Origin: Thalassospira marina
Lineage (GTDB): Bacteria > Pseudomonadota > Alphaproteobacteria > Rhodospirillales > Thalassospiraceae
Length of the DNA stretch: 64,000 nt
Reading direction: 5' to 3'
NCBI RefSeq assembly: GCF_002844375.1
Contig: NZ_CP024199.1
Location: 3,512,001 to 3,576,000 of the forward strand
The position numbers and the translations under genes were made by a program. The notes under the pieces were generated by a model. It did not search any database, had not been told where the DNA came from, and saw only the letters and a program-made list of their open reading frames with translations. Shown here piece after piece: positions 40,168-50,083 of this stretch (positions are counted from its first letter, which is position 1; the number at the start of each line of letters is the position of its first letter).

Positions 40168-41106
40168 ATGCATAAATCCGGCCTGGTTGAACTTGAAGCC
40201 GTCCTTGCCGTGGCCCGGCGGGAAAATTTCCGCGCGGCTGCCCATGATCTTGATATGTCGCCATCCGCGCTCAGCAACGCCATCGCCGGGCTGGAACAGC
40301 GGCTTGATGTGCGCCTGTTTAACCGCACCACACGCAGCGTTTCCCTGACCGAGGCCGGTGCCCAATTTGTCGAACAGATCGCCCCGGCCCTGTCGCGCAT
40401 TCATCAGGCGGTTGAAAACATCAACACCCACCGCGATACGCCCAGCGGCACCCTGCGCATCAATGCCTATGCCGGGGCAGCACGGCAGGTATTCACCCCC
40501 GTCGTCACCGAATTCATGAAACGCTATCCCGATATGCAGGTCGAAATTGTTACCCAAACCCAGTTTATCGATATCGTCGAAGACGGGTTTGATGGCGGCC
40601 TGCGCCATTTGGATGATGTGCCGCGCGATATGATCGCCATTCCAGCAGGCCCGGCGATGGAATTTGCCGTGGTCGCCGCCCCGGCCTATTTCACAAACCG
40701 CCCCAAACCCCATACACCGGACGACCTGTTGCAGCATGACTGCATCAAATCACGGCTGGGAAGTGGTGCGATCTATCGCTGGGAATTTGAACATAACGGC
40801 CTTGCCAGCAGCCTTGAGGTTCCCGGTAAACTGGTGCTTGATGAAATCAACCTGCTGCTTGATGCCGCACGGGCAGGCATCGGCATTGCCAACCTGCCCT
40901 TATCTGCCGTGCAGCATGACCTTGCCGCCGGAACCCTGATGCGGGTATTGGCAGACTGGGCACCGGTCTTTTCCCGGCTGGCATTTTATTATCCCAGCCG
41001 CAAACACGTTTCGGCGGGGTTGCGGGCCTTCATCACACTTCTGCGCGAATTTGAAACCCGCCGCCAGCACGAAGATATACCCTATGGCCCGGTGATCCCG
41101 TTTTAA
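40168..41106 (+). CDS. LysR family regulator divergent from the aldehyde dehydrogenase gene
   Basis: A 312-residue LysR protein with helix-turn-helix ELEAVLAVARRENFRAAAHDLDMSPSALSNAIAGLEQRLDVRLFNRTTRSVSLTEAG and effector domain GTLRINAYAGAARQVFTPVVTEFMKRYPDMQVEI. It is of the DmlR/CrgA-like branch that often controls a divergent oxidoreductase. Ends 51 bases before the convergent rnhB gene. Confidence 0.9.
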   Translation: MHKSGLVELEAVLAVARRENFRAAAHDLDMSPSALSNAIAGLEQRLDVRLFNRTTRSVSLTEAGAQFVEQIAPALSRIHQAVENINTHRDTPSGTLRINAYAGAARQVFTPVVTEFMKRYPDMQVEIVTQTQFIDIVEDGFDGGLRHLDDVPRDMIAIPAGPAMEFAVVAAPAYFTNRPKPHTPDDLLQHDCIKSRLGSGAIYRWEFEHNGLASSLEVPGKLVLDEINLLLDAARAGIGIANLPLSAVQHDLAAGTLMRVLADWAPVFSRLAFYYPSRKHVSAGLRAFITLLREFETRRQHEDIPYGPVIPF

Positions 41107-41156
41107 TCCAGGGCGGGACTGATCACCGGGTCAGCACGACATCGCCCCTTTGCCCA

Positions 41157-41786
41157 TCAGGCCTGTTCAAGTGCCTCGAATAACAGGGCAACGGGTTTAA
41201 AACTGCGGCGGTGATGCACCGTTGGCCCGGCGTGATTTAGGCCCTCCATATGCTTTTTCACACCATAACCGGCATTACCTTCCCAGCCAAAATGCGGATA
41301 ACGCAGTGCTAGCCTTGCCATGGCGCGATCACGCACCACCTTGGCAACAATCGATGCCGCGGCAATCGACAGCGATTTGCTATCGCCCTTAACCACGGTT
41401 TGCACCGCGCAGGGAAGTCCCGGGTCCCGGTTGCCATCCACCAATGCCTGGTCAGGTAATTCCGGCAGGCGGGCGACCGCGCGGCGCATGGCAACATAGG
41501 TCGCCTGCAAAATATTGATGCGGTCAATTTCACGCACTGACGCCGCACCAATGCCAACAATTGCACAATCCATAATCCGCGCGGCAAGCAGGTCACGCTT
41601 TTTGGCCGACAGCTTTTTGGAATCATTTAGCAGGTCATACAAATCACCAATGCGCGCATCTTCGCGCGGCAAAACAACAGCCGCCGCCACCACCGGCCCG
41701 GCCAACGGCCCCCGCCCCACTTCGTCAATCCCGGCAATAATACCGCGATACTGGTCTTCAATCGCAAAGTCGGGCATGCCCGTCAT
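41157..41786 (-). CDS. rnhB: Ribonuclease HII
   Basis: A 209-residue nuclease that nicks DNA at embedded ribonucleotides and degrades RNA-DNA hybrids. The acidic active site is complete: IIAGIDEVGRGPLAGPVVAAAV (Asp-Glu), ALVDGN (Asp) and SIVAKVVRDRAM (Asp). HPHFGWEGNAGYG-like block (YPHFGWEGNAGYGVKKHM) is the family substrate motif. ATG 41786 with AGG just upstream; MPDFAIED three codons on is an alternative. Confidence 0.96.
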   Translation of the reverse strand: MTGMPDFAIEDQYRGIIAGIDEVGRGPLAGPVVAAAVVLPREDARIGDLYDLLNDSKKLSAKKRDLLAARIMDCAIVGIGAASVREIDRINILQATYVAMRRAVARLPELPDQALVDGNRDPGLPCAVQTVVKGDSKSLSIAAASIVAKVVRDRAMARLALRYPHFGWEGNAGYGVKKHMEGLNHAGPTVHHRRSFKPVALLFEALEQA

Positions 41787-41955
41787 CTACCTGTTTTGCA
41801 TTGGCCCTACCGGGCTGGCCAGCATTGTGCTTATCCGTCTAATGGCCCTGTCATATCACGTCATGCAGCGGCAGAAACAGCCCGTTTAAATGACCAGACA
41901 TATCACCTATAGCGGCCTCTCTGGCACACCGTCACATCTTCACACAGGCTAACCA

Positions 41956-42348
41956 TCATTGCGGGGCGTAACACACGGCCTGCAATTTATTGCCATCCGG
42001 GTCGCGCACATAGGCGGCGTAATAATCCGGCCCGTAATGCGGGCGTTCGCCTGGTTCACCTTCGTCCATACCACCATGTTTCAGGGCCAGTTCATGAAAG
42101 GCGCGCACCTGTTCGCGCCGGTCGGCCAGAAAGGCGATATGGGTGCCGTTGCCCCATGTTGCCGGGCGGCCATCTTCGGGGCTGTAAATATAGATCGTGG
42201 GCATCTCGCCATCACGTTCATAGGCCAGCGGTTTTTCAGGCGGCTTTGGCAGGCGCTCAAACCCGATTGCCCCTAAAACCGCATCGTAAAACCTTGCTGA
42301 TCGCTCCTTGTCATTGGTGCCCAGGGTAATGTGGCTTAGAACGGCCAT
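41956..42348 (-). CDS. VOC family (glyoxalase-like) protein
   Basis: A 130-residue vicinal-oxygen-chelate protein. It starts SHITLGTNDKERSARFYDAVLGAIGF and ends YYAAYVRDPDGNKLQAVCY, the two metal-ligand strands of the fold. Such proteins act as lyases, dioxygenases or resistance binding proteins; this one resembles the small glyoxalase/bleomycin-resistance type with no clear substrate. Start 42348 (MAVLSHI) is chosen for AGGGGG about 7 bases upstream and because earlier in-frame sequence is unlike the family. Confidence 0.9.
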   Translation of the reverse strand: MAVLSHITLGTNDKERSARFYDAVLGAIGFERLPKPPEKPLAYERDGEMPTIYIYSPEDGRPATWGNGTHIAFLADRREQVRAFHELALKHGGMDEGEPGERPHYGPDYYAAYVRDPDGNKLQAVCYAPQ

Positions 42349-42475
42349 GGAACGCCCCCTCAATTTGCAATTATTGATTATTCGGTGTGTCGCATCATCA
42401 GCATAGCAAAAACGGCATGCTTGCGTTTCACCAAAAACGTCCCTACCGGCACCCTCATGACAGCCCCCGACACAA

Positions 42476-42510
42476 ACAAAAACACCGGCCCTGTTGCCAG
42501 AACCGGTGTT
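42476..42510 (-). terminator. Terminator of the mrp operon
   Basis: On the minus strand stem AACACCGG (42503-42510) / CCGGTGTT (42481-42488) is followed by TTTGTTTG, 38 bases past the mrpG stop. Confidence 0.8.
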
Positions 42511-42547
42511 GTTCATCTTTGTTTCTGCCGTCGCAGCAGTCAGCCGG

Positions 42548-42949
42548 TTAGTCCTGCGGCAGTTTGCCGGGGTCTTTGGGCTGTTCTGCGGGTTTGCGTG
42601 CATCAAAGGTGGCCCAGCCTTCGGCTTCGCCGGTATGGGGCAAATCATCCTTCGGGTCGACATGGCGCAGCAGATACGCCTTGCCAATCAAATTCGCCGT
42701 GATCGGCGCGGTCAGGAACAGGAAGATCGTGATCAGCAATTCATGAATGGTGAATGTGCCGCGCTCAACCCAGAAAAACAGCATCGATGCAATCAGGATC
42801 GCACCAACGCCAACCGTGGTGGCCTTGGTCGGTGCGTGCAGGCGCATCAAAAGGTTGGGCAGCTTCACCAGCCCGAACGAGCCGATCAGGGTAAAAATAC
42901 CCCCAATCACGATCAGAACGGAAATGACGAGTTCAACAACAAATTCCAT
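42548..42949 (-). CDS. mrpG: Mrp antiporter subunit G
   Basis: A 133-residue membrane subunit of the multi-protein Na+(K+)/H+ antiporter. Three hydrophobic segments appear, with LVKLPNLLMRLHAPTKATTVGVGAILIAS, the MrpG/PhaG signature. The C-terminal 40 residues are hydrophilic. I prefer ATG 42949 (MEFVVELVIS), since AGGA is 9 bases upstream; ATG 42958 would have none. Last gene of the operon, 11 bases past mrpF. Confidence 0.92.
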   Translation of the reverse strand: MEFVVELVISVLIVIGGIFTLIGSFGLVKLPNLLMRLHAPTKATTVGVGAILIASMLFFWVERGTFTIHELLITIFLFLTAPITANLIGKAYLLRHVDPKDDLPHTGEAEGWATFDARKPAEQPKDPGKLPQD

Positions 42950-42960
42950 CACATCCATTC

Positions 42961-43230
42961 CTATTCGATGATGTCGCCGCGCAGGACAAACTTGCAATAG
43001 GCCACCGTGGAAACAAACCCCACCATGGCAAACAGCAAGGCCGCCTCGAAATACATCGCCGTTGCCCGGCCAATGCCATAGAGCACCAGAAGTGCGATAC
43101 CATTGATCGCCATTGTATCAACCGCAAGAACACGGTCCGCAATGGTCGGCCCGAAGGACAGACGCCACAGATTGATCAGCAACGCCAGACCCGCACAAAC
43201 AAACGCAAAGTTCAGGGCATATTCAATCAT
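42961..43230 (-). CDS. mrpF: Mrp antiporter subunit F
   Basis: An 89-residue protein with three membrane helices and the MrpF core LSFGPTIADRVLAVDTMAINGIALL, where the conserved Asp in the second helix is expected to matter for transport. It overlaps mrpE by four bases (ATGA), so they are translated together. Confidence 0.93.
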   Translation of the reverse strand: MIEYALNFAFVCAGLALLINLWRLSFGPTIADRVLAVDTMAINGIALLVLYGIGRATAMYFEAALLFAMVGFVSTVAYCKFVLRGDIIE

Positions 43231-43721
43231 TCGAAAATCTCCTTCAAACGGCGTTCGTAGCGCGATTTGATATCGTCAACCACGCCCTGCGGGTCCGGGG
43301 CATGCAGGCAATGCACCAGAAGCGAACGTGCATCACGCGACAGATCGACCGTAACGGTGCCCGGCGTCATGGTAATGGTGCCGGCAAGGGCGGTAATGGC
43401 TTCGGGCGATGTCAGGTCCAGCGGCACGGTCACACTGGCGGGTTCCAGGCTGTCCGCCTTGCGAAACAGAACCAGCCCCGCCACCACGACATTGGCCACC
43501 AGAATATCCCACAGAACAATCAGGCCATATTCGCAAATCGCCCAAATATTGCCGACCTTGGGCCGGCCCGGCCAGAAGCTTTGGCTGATCAGGGGAATGA
43601 TCACTGCAAGGATGATCGCAAACACCACCGTACCAACCGAAATCTCGTTGGCCAGCATCACCCAGATCACGATCAGGGCCGCGCTAAGCAGCGGGTGGGG
43701 AAGATAACGTTTCAACATCAT
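43227..43721 (-). CDS. mrpE: Mrp antiporter subunit E
   Basis: A 164-residue membrane protein with two N-terminal hydrophobic segments, a third near YGLIVLWDILVANVVVAGLVLF, and a cytosolic domain with ITALAGTITMTPGTVTVDLSRDARSLLVHCLH, the MrpE signature. The first Met codon is ATG 43721 or 43718; AGGA lies 5 or 8 bases ahead. Confidence 0.93.
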   Translation of the reverse strand: MMLKRYLPHPLLSAALIVIWVMLANEISVGTVVFAIILAVIIPLISQSFWPGRPKVGNIWAICEYGLIVLWDILVANVVVAGLVLFRKADSLEPASVTVPLDLTSPEAITALAGTITMTPGTVTVDLSRDARSLLVHCLHAPDPQGVVDDIKSRYERRLKEIFE

Positions 43722-43739
43722 CACTGTCCTTTCTGCTGC

Positions 43740-45296
43740 TTATTGTGCAAATGGCGCAACGGTGGTGATTTCGGCAACAGGGGTATCTGGCCCCATCACC
43801 GCGCGAATATAGTCCGTCGTATCAAACAGTTCGGCACTGGTTTCATGCAGGTATCCCGTAACCGGCCCGGCAAAGACCGTCAGGGCCACCAGCATCGCCA
43901 GCATCATGCCTGCGGCAATAACCGTCTGGCGCGGAAAGGTCTGGTCCGGGGCGGTTTGAATTTCGCCTTCAATGGCTGAACTTTTCCAGAAAAGCACACT
44001 GCCAGCCCGGCCAAAACCGATGATGTTAAGAAACGACGTTCCCAAAATCGCCACCCAGATCCACACGGCATAGGGCGAGTTCTGGGCCGCACTCAGGATT
44101 TGCAGTTTCCCAAGGAACCCCGAAAGCGGCGGCAGGCTGGCCATGGCAATGGCCCCCATGAAAAACAGGGCTGCAATCAGGCCGCTATCACGAATGGCCG
44201 GGGCCGAATTAAGGCTGCCCCCAAATTGCCCGCGCCGCGAAATCACCAGATCGGCAATCAAAAACAGCGCCGCACCGGCAAAGGTCGAATGCAGCATGTA
44301 GTAAAGGCCCGCCGCCACGGAATCCGGGGTGAACAGGGAAACCGAAATCATCAATGTTCCCATTGATCCGACAACGGCAAAGGCCACCATGCGGGTTAGT
44401 TGCCGTGCGGCCAGCACGCCAACCATGCCCACAACCAGCGTCACAATCGCAGCAGGCAGCAGGTAAGGTGCCACCAGCCACGAAAGGTCACCGGCCGATC
44501 CACCAAATGCCAGCGAATAAAGCCGCAGGATGGAATAGGCACCCACCTTGGTCATAATGGCAAACAGGGCCGCAACCGGGGCCGGGGCATTGGCATAGGT
44601 GCCTGGCAGCCAGAAATGCATCGGCACCATTGCGGCCTTGATGCAGAACACTAAAAACAGGATCAGCGCACCGGCCTTAAGCAACGCAATATCGGCATCA
44701 CCAACCAGCGGCACCTTCAAGGCCAGGTCCGCCATATTCAGCGTACCGGTAACCGCATAAATCAGGCCAACACCAATCAGAAACAGGCTCGAACCGGTCA
44801 GGTTGACCACGATATACTGCATCCCGGCTTTCAGGCGGTTTTCGCCCGCGCCATGCAGCATCAGGCCATAGGATGCGATCAGCAGAACTTCAAAAAACAC
44901 AAACAGGTTAAAGAAGTCGCCAGTCAGAAATGCGCCATTCACACCCATCAGCTGAAACTGGAACAGGGCATGGAAATGCTTGCCACGCTTGTCCCATTCG
45001 CGTGACGAATAAAACCAGACAATAACCGCCAATATGGATGTCAGAAGCACCATCATCGCCGACAGGCGATCCAGCACCAGAACAATGCCAAAAGGCGTTG
45101 GCCAGTTGCCCAGCGAATACATTTCCGGCCCGGTATGGGCGGCATGAAACACCAGCGCAATCGACACAGCCAGCAGCGCAACCACCGTGAACGCCGAAAA
45201 AACCCGCTGCAATATCAGGTCATGGCGGACCGCCAGAACAGTCAGTGCCGCCATGACAGCCGGCAGCACGACGGGTACGATCATCCAGTTACCCAT
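43740..45296 (-). CDS. mrpD: Mrp antiporter subunit D
   Basis: A 518-residue integral membrane protein homologous to the proton-pumping NuoN/NuoM subunits. It has about fourteen helices, with FFEVLLIASYGLMLHGAGENRLKAGMQYIVVNLTGSSLFLIGVGLIYAVTG (the conserved Glu and Lys of the channel) and AAMVPMHFWLPGTYANAPAPVAALFAIMTKVGAYSILRLYS, which is highly conserved. It overlaps mrpC by one base (TAATG). Confidence 0.95.
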   Translation of the reverse strand: MGNWMIVPVVLPAVMAALTVLAVRHDLILQRVFSAFTVVALLAVSIALVFHAAHTGPEMYSLGNWPTPFGIVLVLDRLSAMMVLLTSILAVIVWFYSSREWDKRGKHFHALFQFQLMGVNGAFLTGDFFNLFVFFEVLLIASYGLMLHGAGENRLKAGMQYIVVNLTGSSLFLIGVGLIYAVTGTLNMADLALKVPLVGDADIALLKAGALILFLVFCIKAAMVPMHFWLPGTYANAPAPVAALFAIMTKVGAYSILRLYSLAFGGSAGDLSWLVAPYLLPAAIVTLVVGMVGVLAARQLTRMVAFAVVGSMGTLMISVSLFTPDSVAAGLYYMLHSTFAGAALFLIADLVISRRGQFGGSLNSAPAIRDSGLIAALFFMGAIAMASLPPLSGFLGKLQILSAAQNSPYAVWIWVAILGTSFLNIIGFGRAGSVLFWKSSAIEGEIQTAPDQTFPRQTVIAAGMMLAMLVALTVFAGPVTGYLHETSAELFDTTDYIRAVMGPDTPVAEITTVAPFAQ

Positions 45297-45649
45297 TATT
45301 TCGTTTCTCCGGAATCAGTGGGGCCGCCGGGAAGGCCATCAACATGGTCATTGCCGATCTCAAGATAGGTGCGCAAGGCCAGCACCACGATCAGGGCTGT
45401 CATGCCAAAGGAAATCACAATCGCGGTCAGAACCAGCGCCTGCGGGATCGGGTCGGTATAGCCCGGTGCCGTTTCGCTCAGGATCGGGGGCAGATCAACC
45501 TGCAACCGGCCCATGGCAAACAAAAACACGTTCACCGCATAGGACAGCAGCGACAACCCGATCACCACCGGAAAAGTCCGTCCACGCAGCAGCATGTAAA
45601 CACCACATGCCGTTAGAAGACCGATACTGCTTGCTACCAGAAACTCCAT
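45296..45649 (-). CDS. mrpC: Mrp antiporter subunit C
   Basis: A 117-residue NuoK-like protein with three membrane helices: a first helix, then LLRGRTFPVVIGLSLLSYAVNVFLFAMG and VLTAIVISFGMTALIVVLALRTYLE, the latter with the MrpC/NuoK match TAIVI. The start is four bases past the mrpA stop. Confidence 0.94.
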   Translation of the reverse strand: MEFLVASSIGLLTACGVYMLLRGRTFPVVIGLSLLSYAVNVFLFAMGRLQVDLPPILSETAPGYTDPIPQALVLTAIVISFGMTALIVVLALRTYLEIGNDHVDGLPGGPTDSGETK

Positions 45650-45653
45650 AATA

Positions 45654-48521
45654 TCAGGCCTCGTTCTGCTGCTGCGACGTCAGGGGACGCGCCACCGACG
45701 GGTCGTGATCCATCGGTTCGGTGTTGATGTCGATATGTTCGGCCATGCGTTCCACCTGCGACAGTTTGGCAAGGGCAAGCATCACGGCCCCCACCACCGT
45801 CAGGAACACGCCAAGGTCAAAGCCCATCGCACTGGCAAGTTCGATATCGCCGATAAACGGAATATGGAAATGCCCGAACGTGCTGGTCAGGAACGGATAA
45901 CCCGCGACCCAGGCCCCCATGCCGGTAATAGCCGCGGCAATCACACCAAGGGCAATCAGCGCATGGTAATTGGCGCGCATACGGTTCTGGGTCCAGCCAA
46001 AGCCCGACGCCATATATTGCATGATCAGGGCAATGGACACGACCAGACCGGCAATAAAGCCACCGCCCGGTTCGTTATGCCCCCGCAGGAAGATATAAAC
46101 TCCCACCATCAGCGACAGCGGCAACATTACCCTTGTGGCAATCACCATCATCAGCGGGTGGCGTTCGGCCGATTCACGGTGTTCTTTCACCCAGTTCGCC
46201 AGCCGTGCTGCGGCCTTGCCGCTGGCAACACTTTCGATCAGGGCAAAAATGGTCAGGGCGGCAATGCCCAGCACCGTGATTTCACCAAAGGTATCGTAAC
46301 CACGGAAGTCGACCAGAATAACGTTCACAACGTTATGCCCGCCGCCCTTCAGCAACGAATTTTGCAGGTAATAATCGGCAATGGTTACGCCGTCGCGGGT
46401 CATAACGGCCCAAACGGCCCCGGCCATGCCAAGGCCAGCTGCCACCGCAATCAGAATATCGCGGAAACGGCGGCCAGATGTGCTTTCCTTCGGGGTTTCC
46501 TTGGGCAGAATGTTAAGGGCCAGCAACATCAGGATCACGGTCACAACTTCGACCGAAATCTGCGTCAGGGCCAGGTCCGGTGCGGACAGGTAAATAAAGC
46601 CCAGCGACACGATCAAACCGATCACACCGACAAACAGCAGAACCAGCAAACGATTATAATGCAGGATCAGCGTTGCCGCACATGTCAGCATCAAAAGCGC
46701 CCAGCCAATCACAACCGGTATGCTGACCGGCAGCAATTCGCGTGTTCCTGCCATAAAGCCATCATGGGTAAAGAAGCCGGTAAAGCCAATGGCAACAGCC
46801 GCCAGCACCATGATCGACAGATAAAGCTGCAAAGATCCGCTATGGAACAGGTCTGTCACCCCGCGTGACAGGCCAACCAGCTTCTGGATAAAGCAGTCAA
46901 ACATGGCCTTGGCTTCGGGGCGCGACAGGTTTTTGGTTGCGTTCATCAGGCCACCATGGCGCCACAGCAACAACAACCCGCCAATAATCGCAATCGCACT
47001 TAACATCAGCGGCGTATTGAAACCATGCCACAGGGCCAGGTGGAATTCCGGCAATTCATCACCAATCACCGCCCGCGATGTCACATCCACCAGCGGCCCG
47101 GCAATAACACCGGGGAACAGGCCAATCAGCACGACCAGCACTGTCAACAATGCCGGCGGGCCCCACAGGCCAAAACCGGGATCATGCGGGTGATGGGGGT
47201 ATTCCTTCTGTTTCGGGCCGAAAAACACATGTACGATAAACCGGAAGGAATAAGCCACCGAAAACAGCGCCCCAACCGTAACCAGAACCGGGAACACCCA
47301 ATCTTGCCCCAGCCACGCGGTATGCAGGGACTGGTCCAGCATCATTTCCTTGGACAGGAAGCCGTTGAAAGGCGGAGTACCACCCATCGATGCCGCGGCA
47401 ATAATGCCAATGGTCGCGGCAATCGGCATCAGGCTGGCAAGGCCGCCCAGACGGCGGATGCTGCGTGTGCCAGCTTCATGGTCGATAATGCCCGCTGTCA
47501 TAAACAGGGCCGCCTTGAATGTGGCGTGGTTGATGATGTGAAACACGCCTGCGACGGCAGCTAAAGGTGTGCCAAAACCAAACAGCATGGTCACCAGGCC
47601 CAGATGGCTGACCGTCGAATAGGCCAGAAGCCCCTTCAGGTCATCCTTGAACATGGCAATCCACGCGCCCAGAACCATCGTGATCAGGCCCGATGTGGCA
47701 ACAATGTAAAACCATTCATCGGTGCCCGATAATACCGGCCACAGGCGCGCCATCAAAAACAGGCCAGCCTTCACCATCGTTGCCGAATGCAGATAGGCCG
47801 AAACAGGCGTCGGGGCTGCCATGGCGTGGGGCAACCAGAAATGGAACGGGAACTGTGCTGATTTGGTCAGACAGCCCAGCAAAATCAGCACCGTTGCCAG
47901 CGCATAAAGCGGCGATGATTTGATCATATCGCCATGCTGCAAAATCACGCTGATGTCATAGGACCCGACGATATTGCCCAGAATAAGCATACCGGCAATC
48001 ATGGAAAGCCCGCCAGCCCCGGTGACGGTCAGCGCCATACGCGCGCCCTGTCGCCCTTCGGGCAGGTGTTTCCAGTAACCGATCAACAGGAATGAGCTAA
48101 GCGAGGTCAGTTCCCAGAAAATCAGCAAAAGCAGGATATTGTCGGACGTCACAATGCCGACCATTGCGCCCTGGAACAACAGCAGGAACACATAGAACCG
48201 GCCCATCGGGTCATTCTTCGACAGGTAGAAACGGGCATAAATGATAATCAGAAGCCCGATCCCCAAAATCAGGGTGGCAAAAAGCAGCCCCAACCCGTCG
48301 AGGAAGAAATTCACATTCAGCCCCAGCGCGGGCAGCCATTCATAATGAACCCGGATAACTTCGCCAGCCATGACAGCCGGTGCCTTCGAGGCCAAAAGAA
48401 TCAGCGCAAGCAGCGTGACAGAACCCGTCGCGGTTGCGCAGGCATTGCGTCCGGCCCTGATCATGATCGCTGGCAGCAAAGCGCCCAGAAAGGGAAGCAA
48501 AACAATGAGGGTAAGACTCAT
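45654..48521 (-). CDS. mrpA: Mrp antiporter subunit A fused to subunit B
   Basis: A 955-residue protein: NuoL-like MrpA (about residues 1-770) with FFLDGLGLLFATLI, FWELTSLSSFLLIGYW, FHFWLPHAMAAPTPVSAYLHSATMVKAGLFLMARLWPVL and HIINHATFKAALFMTAGIIDH, then an MrpB domain near the C-terminus (GVYIFLRGHNEPGGGFIAGLVVSIALIMQYMASG). The fusion is normal for the group-2 Mrp/Pha systems of proteobacteria. The operon A(B)-C-D-E-F-G is complete and makes the Na+/H+ or K+/H+ exchanger used in salt and alkaline tolerance. AAGGG lies 7 bases before ATG 48521. Confidence 0.95.
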   Translation of the reverse strand: MSLTLIVLLPFLGALLPAIMIRAGRNACATATGSVTLLALILLASKAPAVMAGEVIRVHYEWLPALGLNVNFFLDGLGLLFATLILGIGLLIIIYARFYLSKNDPMGRFYVFLLLFQGAMVGIVTSDNILLLLIFWELTSLSSFLLIGYWKHLPEGRQGARMALTVTGAGGLSMIAGMLILGNIVGSYDISVILQHGDMIKSSPLYALATVLILLGCLTKSAQFPFHFWLPHAMAAPTPVSAYLHSATMVKAGLFLMARLWPVLSGTDEWFYIVATSGLITMVLGAWIAMFKDDLKGLLAYSTVSHLGLVTMLFGFGTPLAAVAGVFHIINHATFKAALFMTAGIIDHEAGTRSIRRLGGLASLMPIAATIGIIAAASMGGTPPFNGFLSKEMMLDQSLHTAWLGQDWVFPVLVTVGALFSVAYSFRFIVHVFFGPKQKEYPHHPHDPGFGLWGPPALLTVLVVLIGLFPGVIAGPLVDVTSRAVIGDELPEFHLALWHGFNTPLMLSAIAIIGGLLLLWRHGGLMNATKNLSRPEAKAMFDCFIQKLVGLSRGVTDLFHSGSLQLYLSIMVLAAVAIGFTGFFTHDGFMAGTRELLPVSIPVVIGWALLMLTCAATLILHYNRLLVLLFVGVIGLIVSLGFIYLSAPDLALTQISVEVVTVILMLLALNILPKETPKESTSGRRFRDILIAVAAGLGMAGAVWAVMTRDGVTIADYYLQNSLLKGGGHNVVNVILVDFRGYDTFGEITVLGIAALTIFALIESVASGKAAARLANWVKEHRESAERHPLMMVIATRVMLPLSLMVGVYIFLRGHNEPGGGFIAGLVVSIALIMQYMASGFGWTQNRMRANYHALIALGVIAAAITGMGAWVAGYPFLTSTFGHFHIPFIGDIELASAMGFDLGVFLTVVGAVMLALAKLSQVERMAEHIDINTEPMDHDPSVARPLTSQQQNEA

Positions 48522-48752
48522 GAAAGACCCTTGTTTTTTGGAAGATGACGCAACGCCCCCGCGCGCGCAGCAAGAAAATTCTGGCAGAACCTAATATTTG
48601 TCCCGAATGTGGTCAAGAAAACCCCACCCGGGCATTTTTATTGCTTAGGGTGCCGACCCTGATGGGTCAAGTGAACCTGATCACCCAAGAAAAAGCGCTG
48701 TTTTTATCGCGCTGGCAACGATTTTTTCTAATTTTCCTATTCAAAAGAAGGA

Positions 48753-49958
48753 CTAACGCCTTCCCTGGGCCAGTTTTCGGGCTTCGGGCATGGCCCGCAA
48801 ACGCGCCATTGCAATAACCCCCATCACAGGGCCAACTGCCAACATCGCAAAAGATGCCCACCAGCCCGCCATATCGGCCACCAAAGGCACCAGATGGATC
48901 GATATCAGGGCAATGAAAAAACCCACCGCATTTTGCAATGTCAGGGCGGTTCCAACATGCTCGGGTTCGGCCAGTTCAATCACGCAGGATGAAAACTGCG
49001 CGGAATCCGCGACAACCGATATCCCCCAGATCAAACATACCCCCACCAGCACCGGAAGCGGCGCACCGGCAAGCGCGCCTGTAATCAGCGCGCAAAACCC
49101 GCTAATGCCCATGGCCGAAATGGTAATGGTCGTCCGCCCCCAGCGGTCGGCAAAAATACCGCCCAAAAGGCTGCCCAGCGCGCCAATCCCCACAATGGCA
49201 AAGGTCGTTAATGCCGCCCAGACCGATGCGTTTTCAAGGCCCCGTTCCTGATAGGTGCGAAACAGAAACAGCCCCGTCCAGCCCCACATGGCATACAGTT
49301 CCCACATATGCCCGAAATAGCCATAACCGGCATAACGCAACGGTTTATCGGCAATAATATGCCCCACCACACGCGGGTCAAACCGCGGGGACCGCCCCGG
49401 TGTACCGCCCAGTTTAACCAGCAAAACACCCAATGCCGCCAGCCAGGCCGAACAGCTTGCCGAGACCATCACCAATCGCCAGTCAAGCGGCAGTGCCACG
49501 GAAAACAGGTGCGGCAGGGCCGAACCCAGCGTTAACGCCCCCACCAGCAAACCAACCAGAAAGCCGGTATCACCCCTGGCCCAGGTTGCCACCATTTTCA
49601 TGCCAATCGGGTAAATGCCCGCCATGCACATGCCCGTTAACAGGCGCAGGAAAATAACAACAACCCCGTCAACCGGCACCACCAGGATCAGGATATTGGC
49701 GCACCCCGCCACCAGCGAACACAGGGCAAAAAAACGCCTGGGGTCCAACCGGTCGGCCAGGCCCAGAAAGGCACTGGTAAGCGTGCCTAAAATGAACCCC
49801 ATCACCACCGAACTGGTAAATAACGAGGATTGCAAAGCCCCCAGATGAAACTCGCTGCGCAATTGCGGCAACACCGCCGTTGCCGAAAACCACAATGACA
49901 ATGCCAGCAACTGGCAGACCGTTATCAGGCTGACTTCCAAAAACTTGGTTCCGCGCAC
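48753..49958 (-). CDS. MFS transporter
   Basis: A 401-residue inner-membrane protein with about twelve helices. The loop RLLTGMCMAGIYPIGMKMVATWARGDTGFLVGLLVGALTLGSALPH and the later ADRWGRTTITISAMG mark it as a major facilitator of the group that includes YnfM/CynX-like permeases. The best start is GTG 49958, preceded by GGGGTAGG about 8 bases upstream. It is between mrpA and a PLP enzyme; no functional link is evident. Confidence 0.87.
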   Translation of the reverse strand: MRGTKFLEVSLITVCQLLALSLWFSATAVLPQLRSEFHLGALQSSLFTSSVVMGFILGTLTSAFLGLADRLDPRRFFALCSLVAGCANILILVVPVDGVVVIFLRLLTGMCMAGIYPIGMKMVATWARGDTGFLVGLLVGALTLGSALPHLFSVALPLDWRLVMVSASCSAWLAALGVLLVKLGGTPGRSPRFDPRVVGHIIADKPLRYAGYGYFGHMWELYAMWGWTGLFLFRTYQERGLENASVWAALTTFAIVGIGALGSLLGGIFADRWGRTTITISAMGISGFCALITGALAGAPLPVLVGVCLIWGISVVADSAQFSSCVIELAEPEHVGTALTLQNAVGFFIALISIHLVPLVADMAGWWASFAMLAVGPVMGVIAMARLRAMPEARKLAQGRR

Positions 49959-50083
49959 CCGCCTACCCCATTTAACCCCAAATCCAGCCCGAATATTTCA
50001 GATCACACATATCCTGCAACATCATATCCGGGCCGGTTAATCACAAATCAGCCAGTAAAGCCTCCCCGCCGCAAACGGCCCTG

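Noticed and set aside
45705..46868. 387-codon plus-strand frame
   Set aside because: Antisense to mrpA, with His/Gln/Asn-rich nonsense composition.
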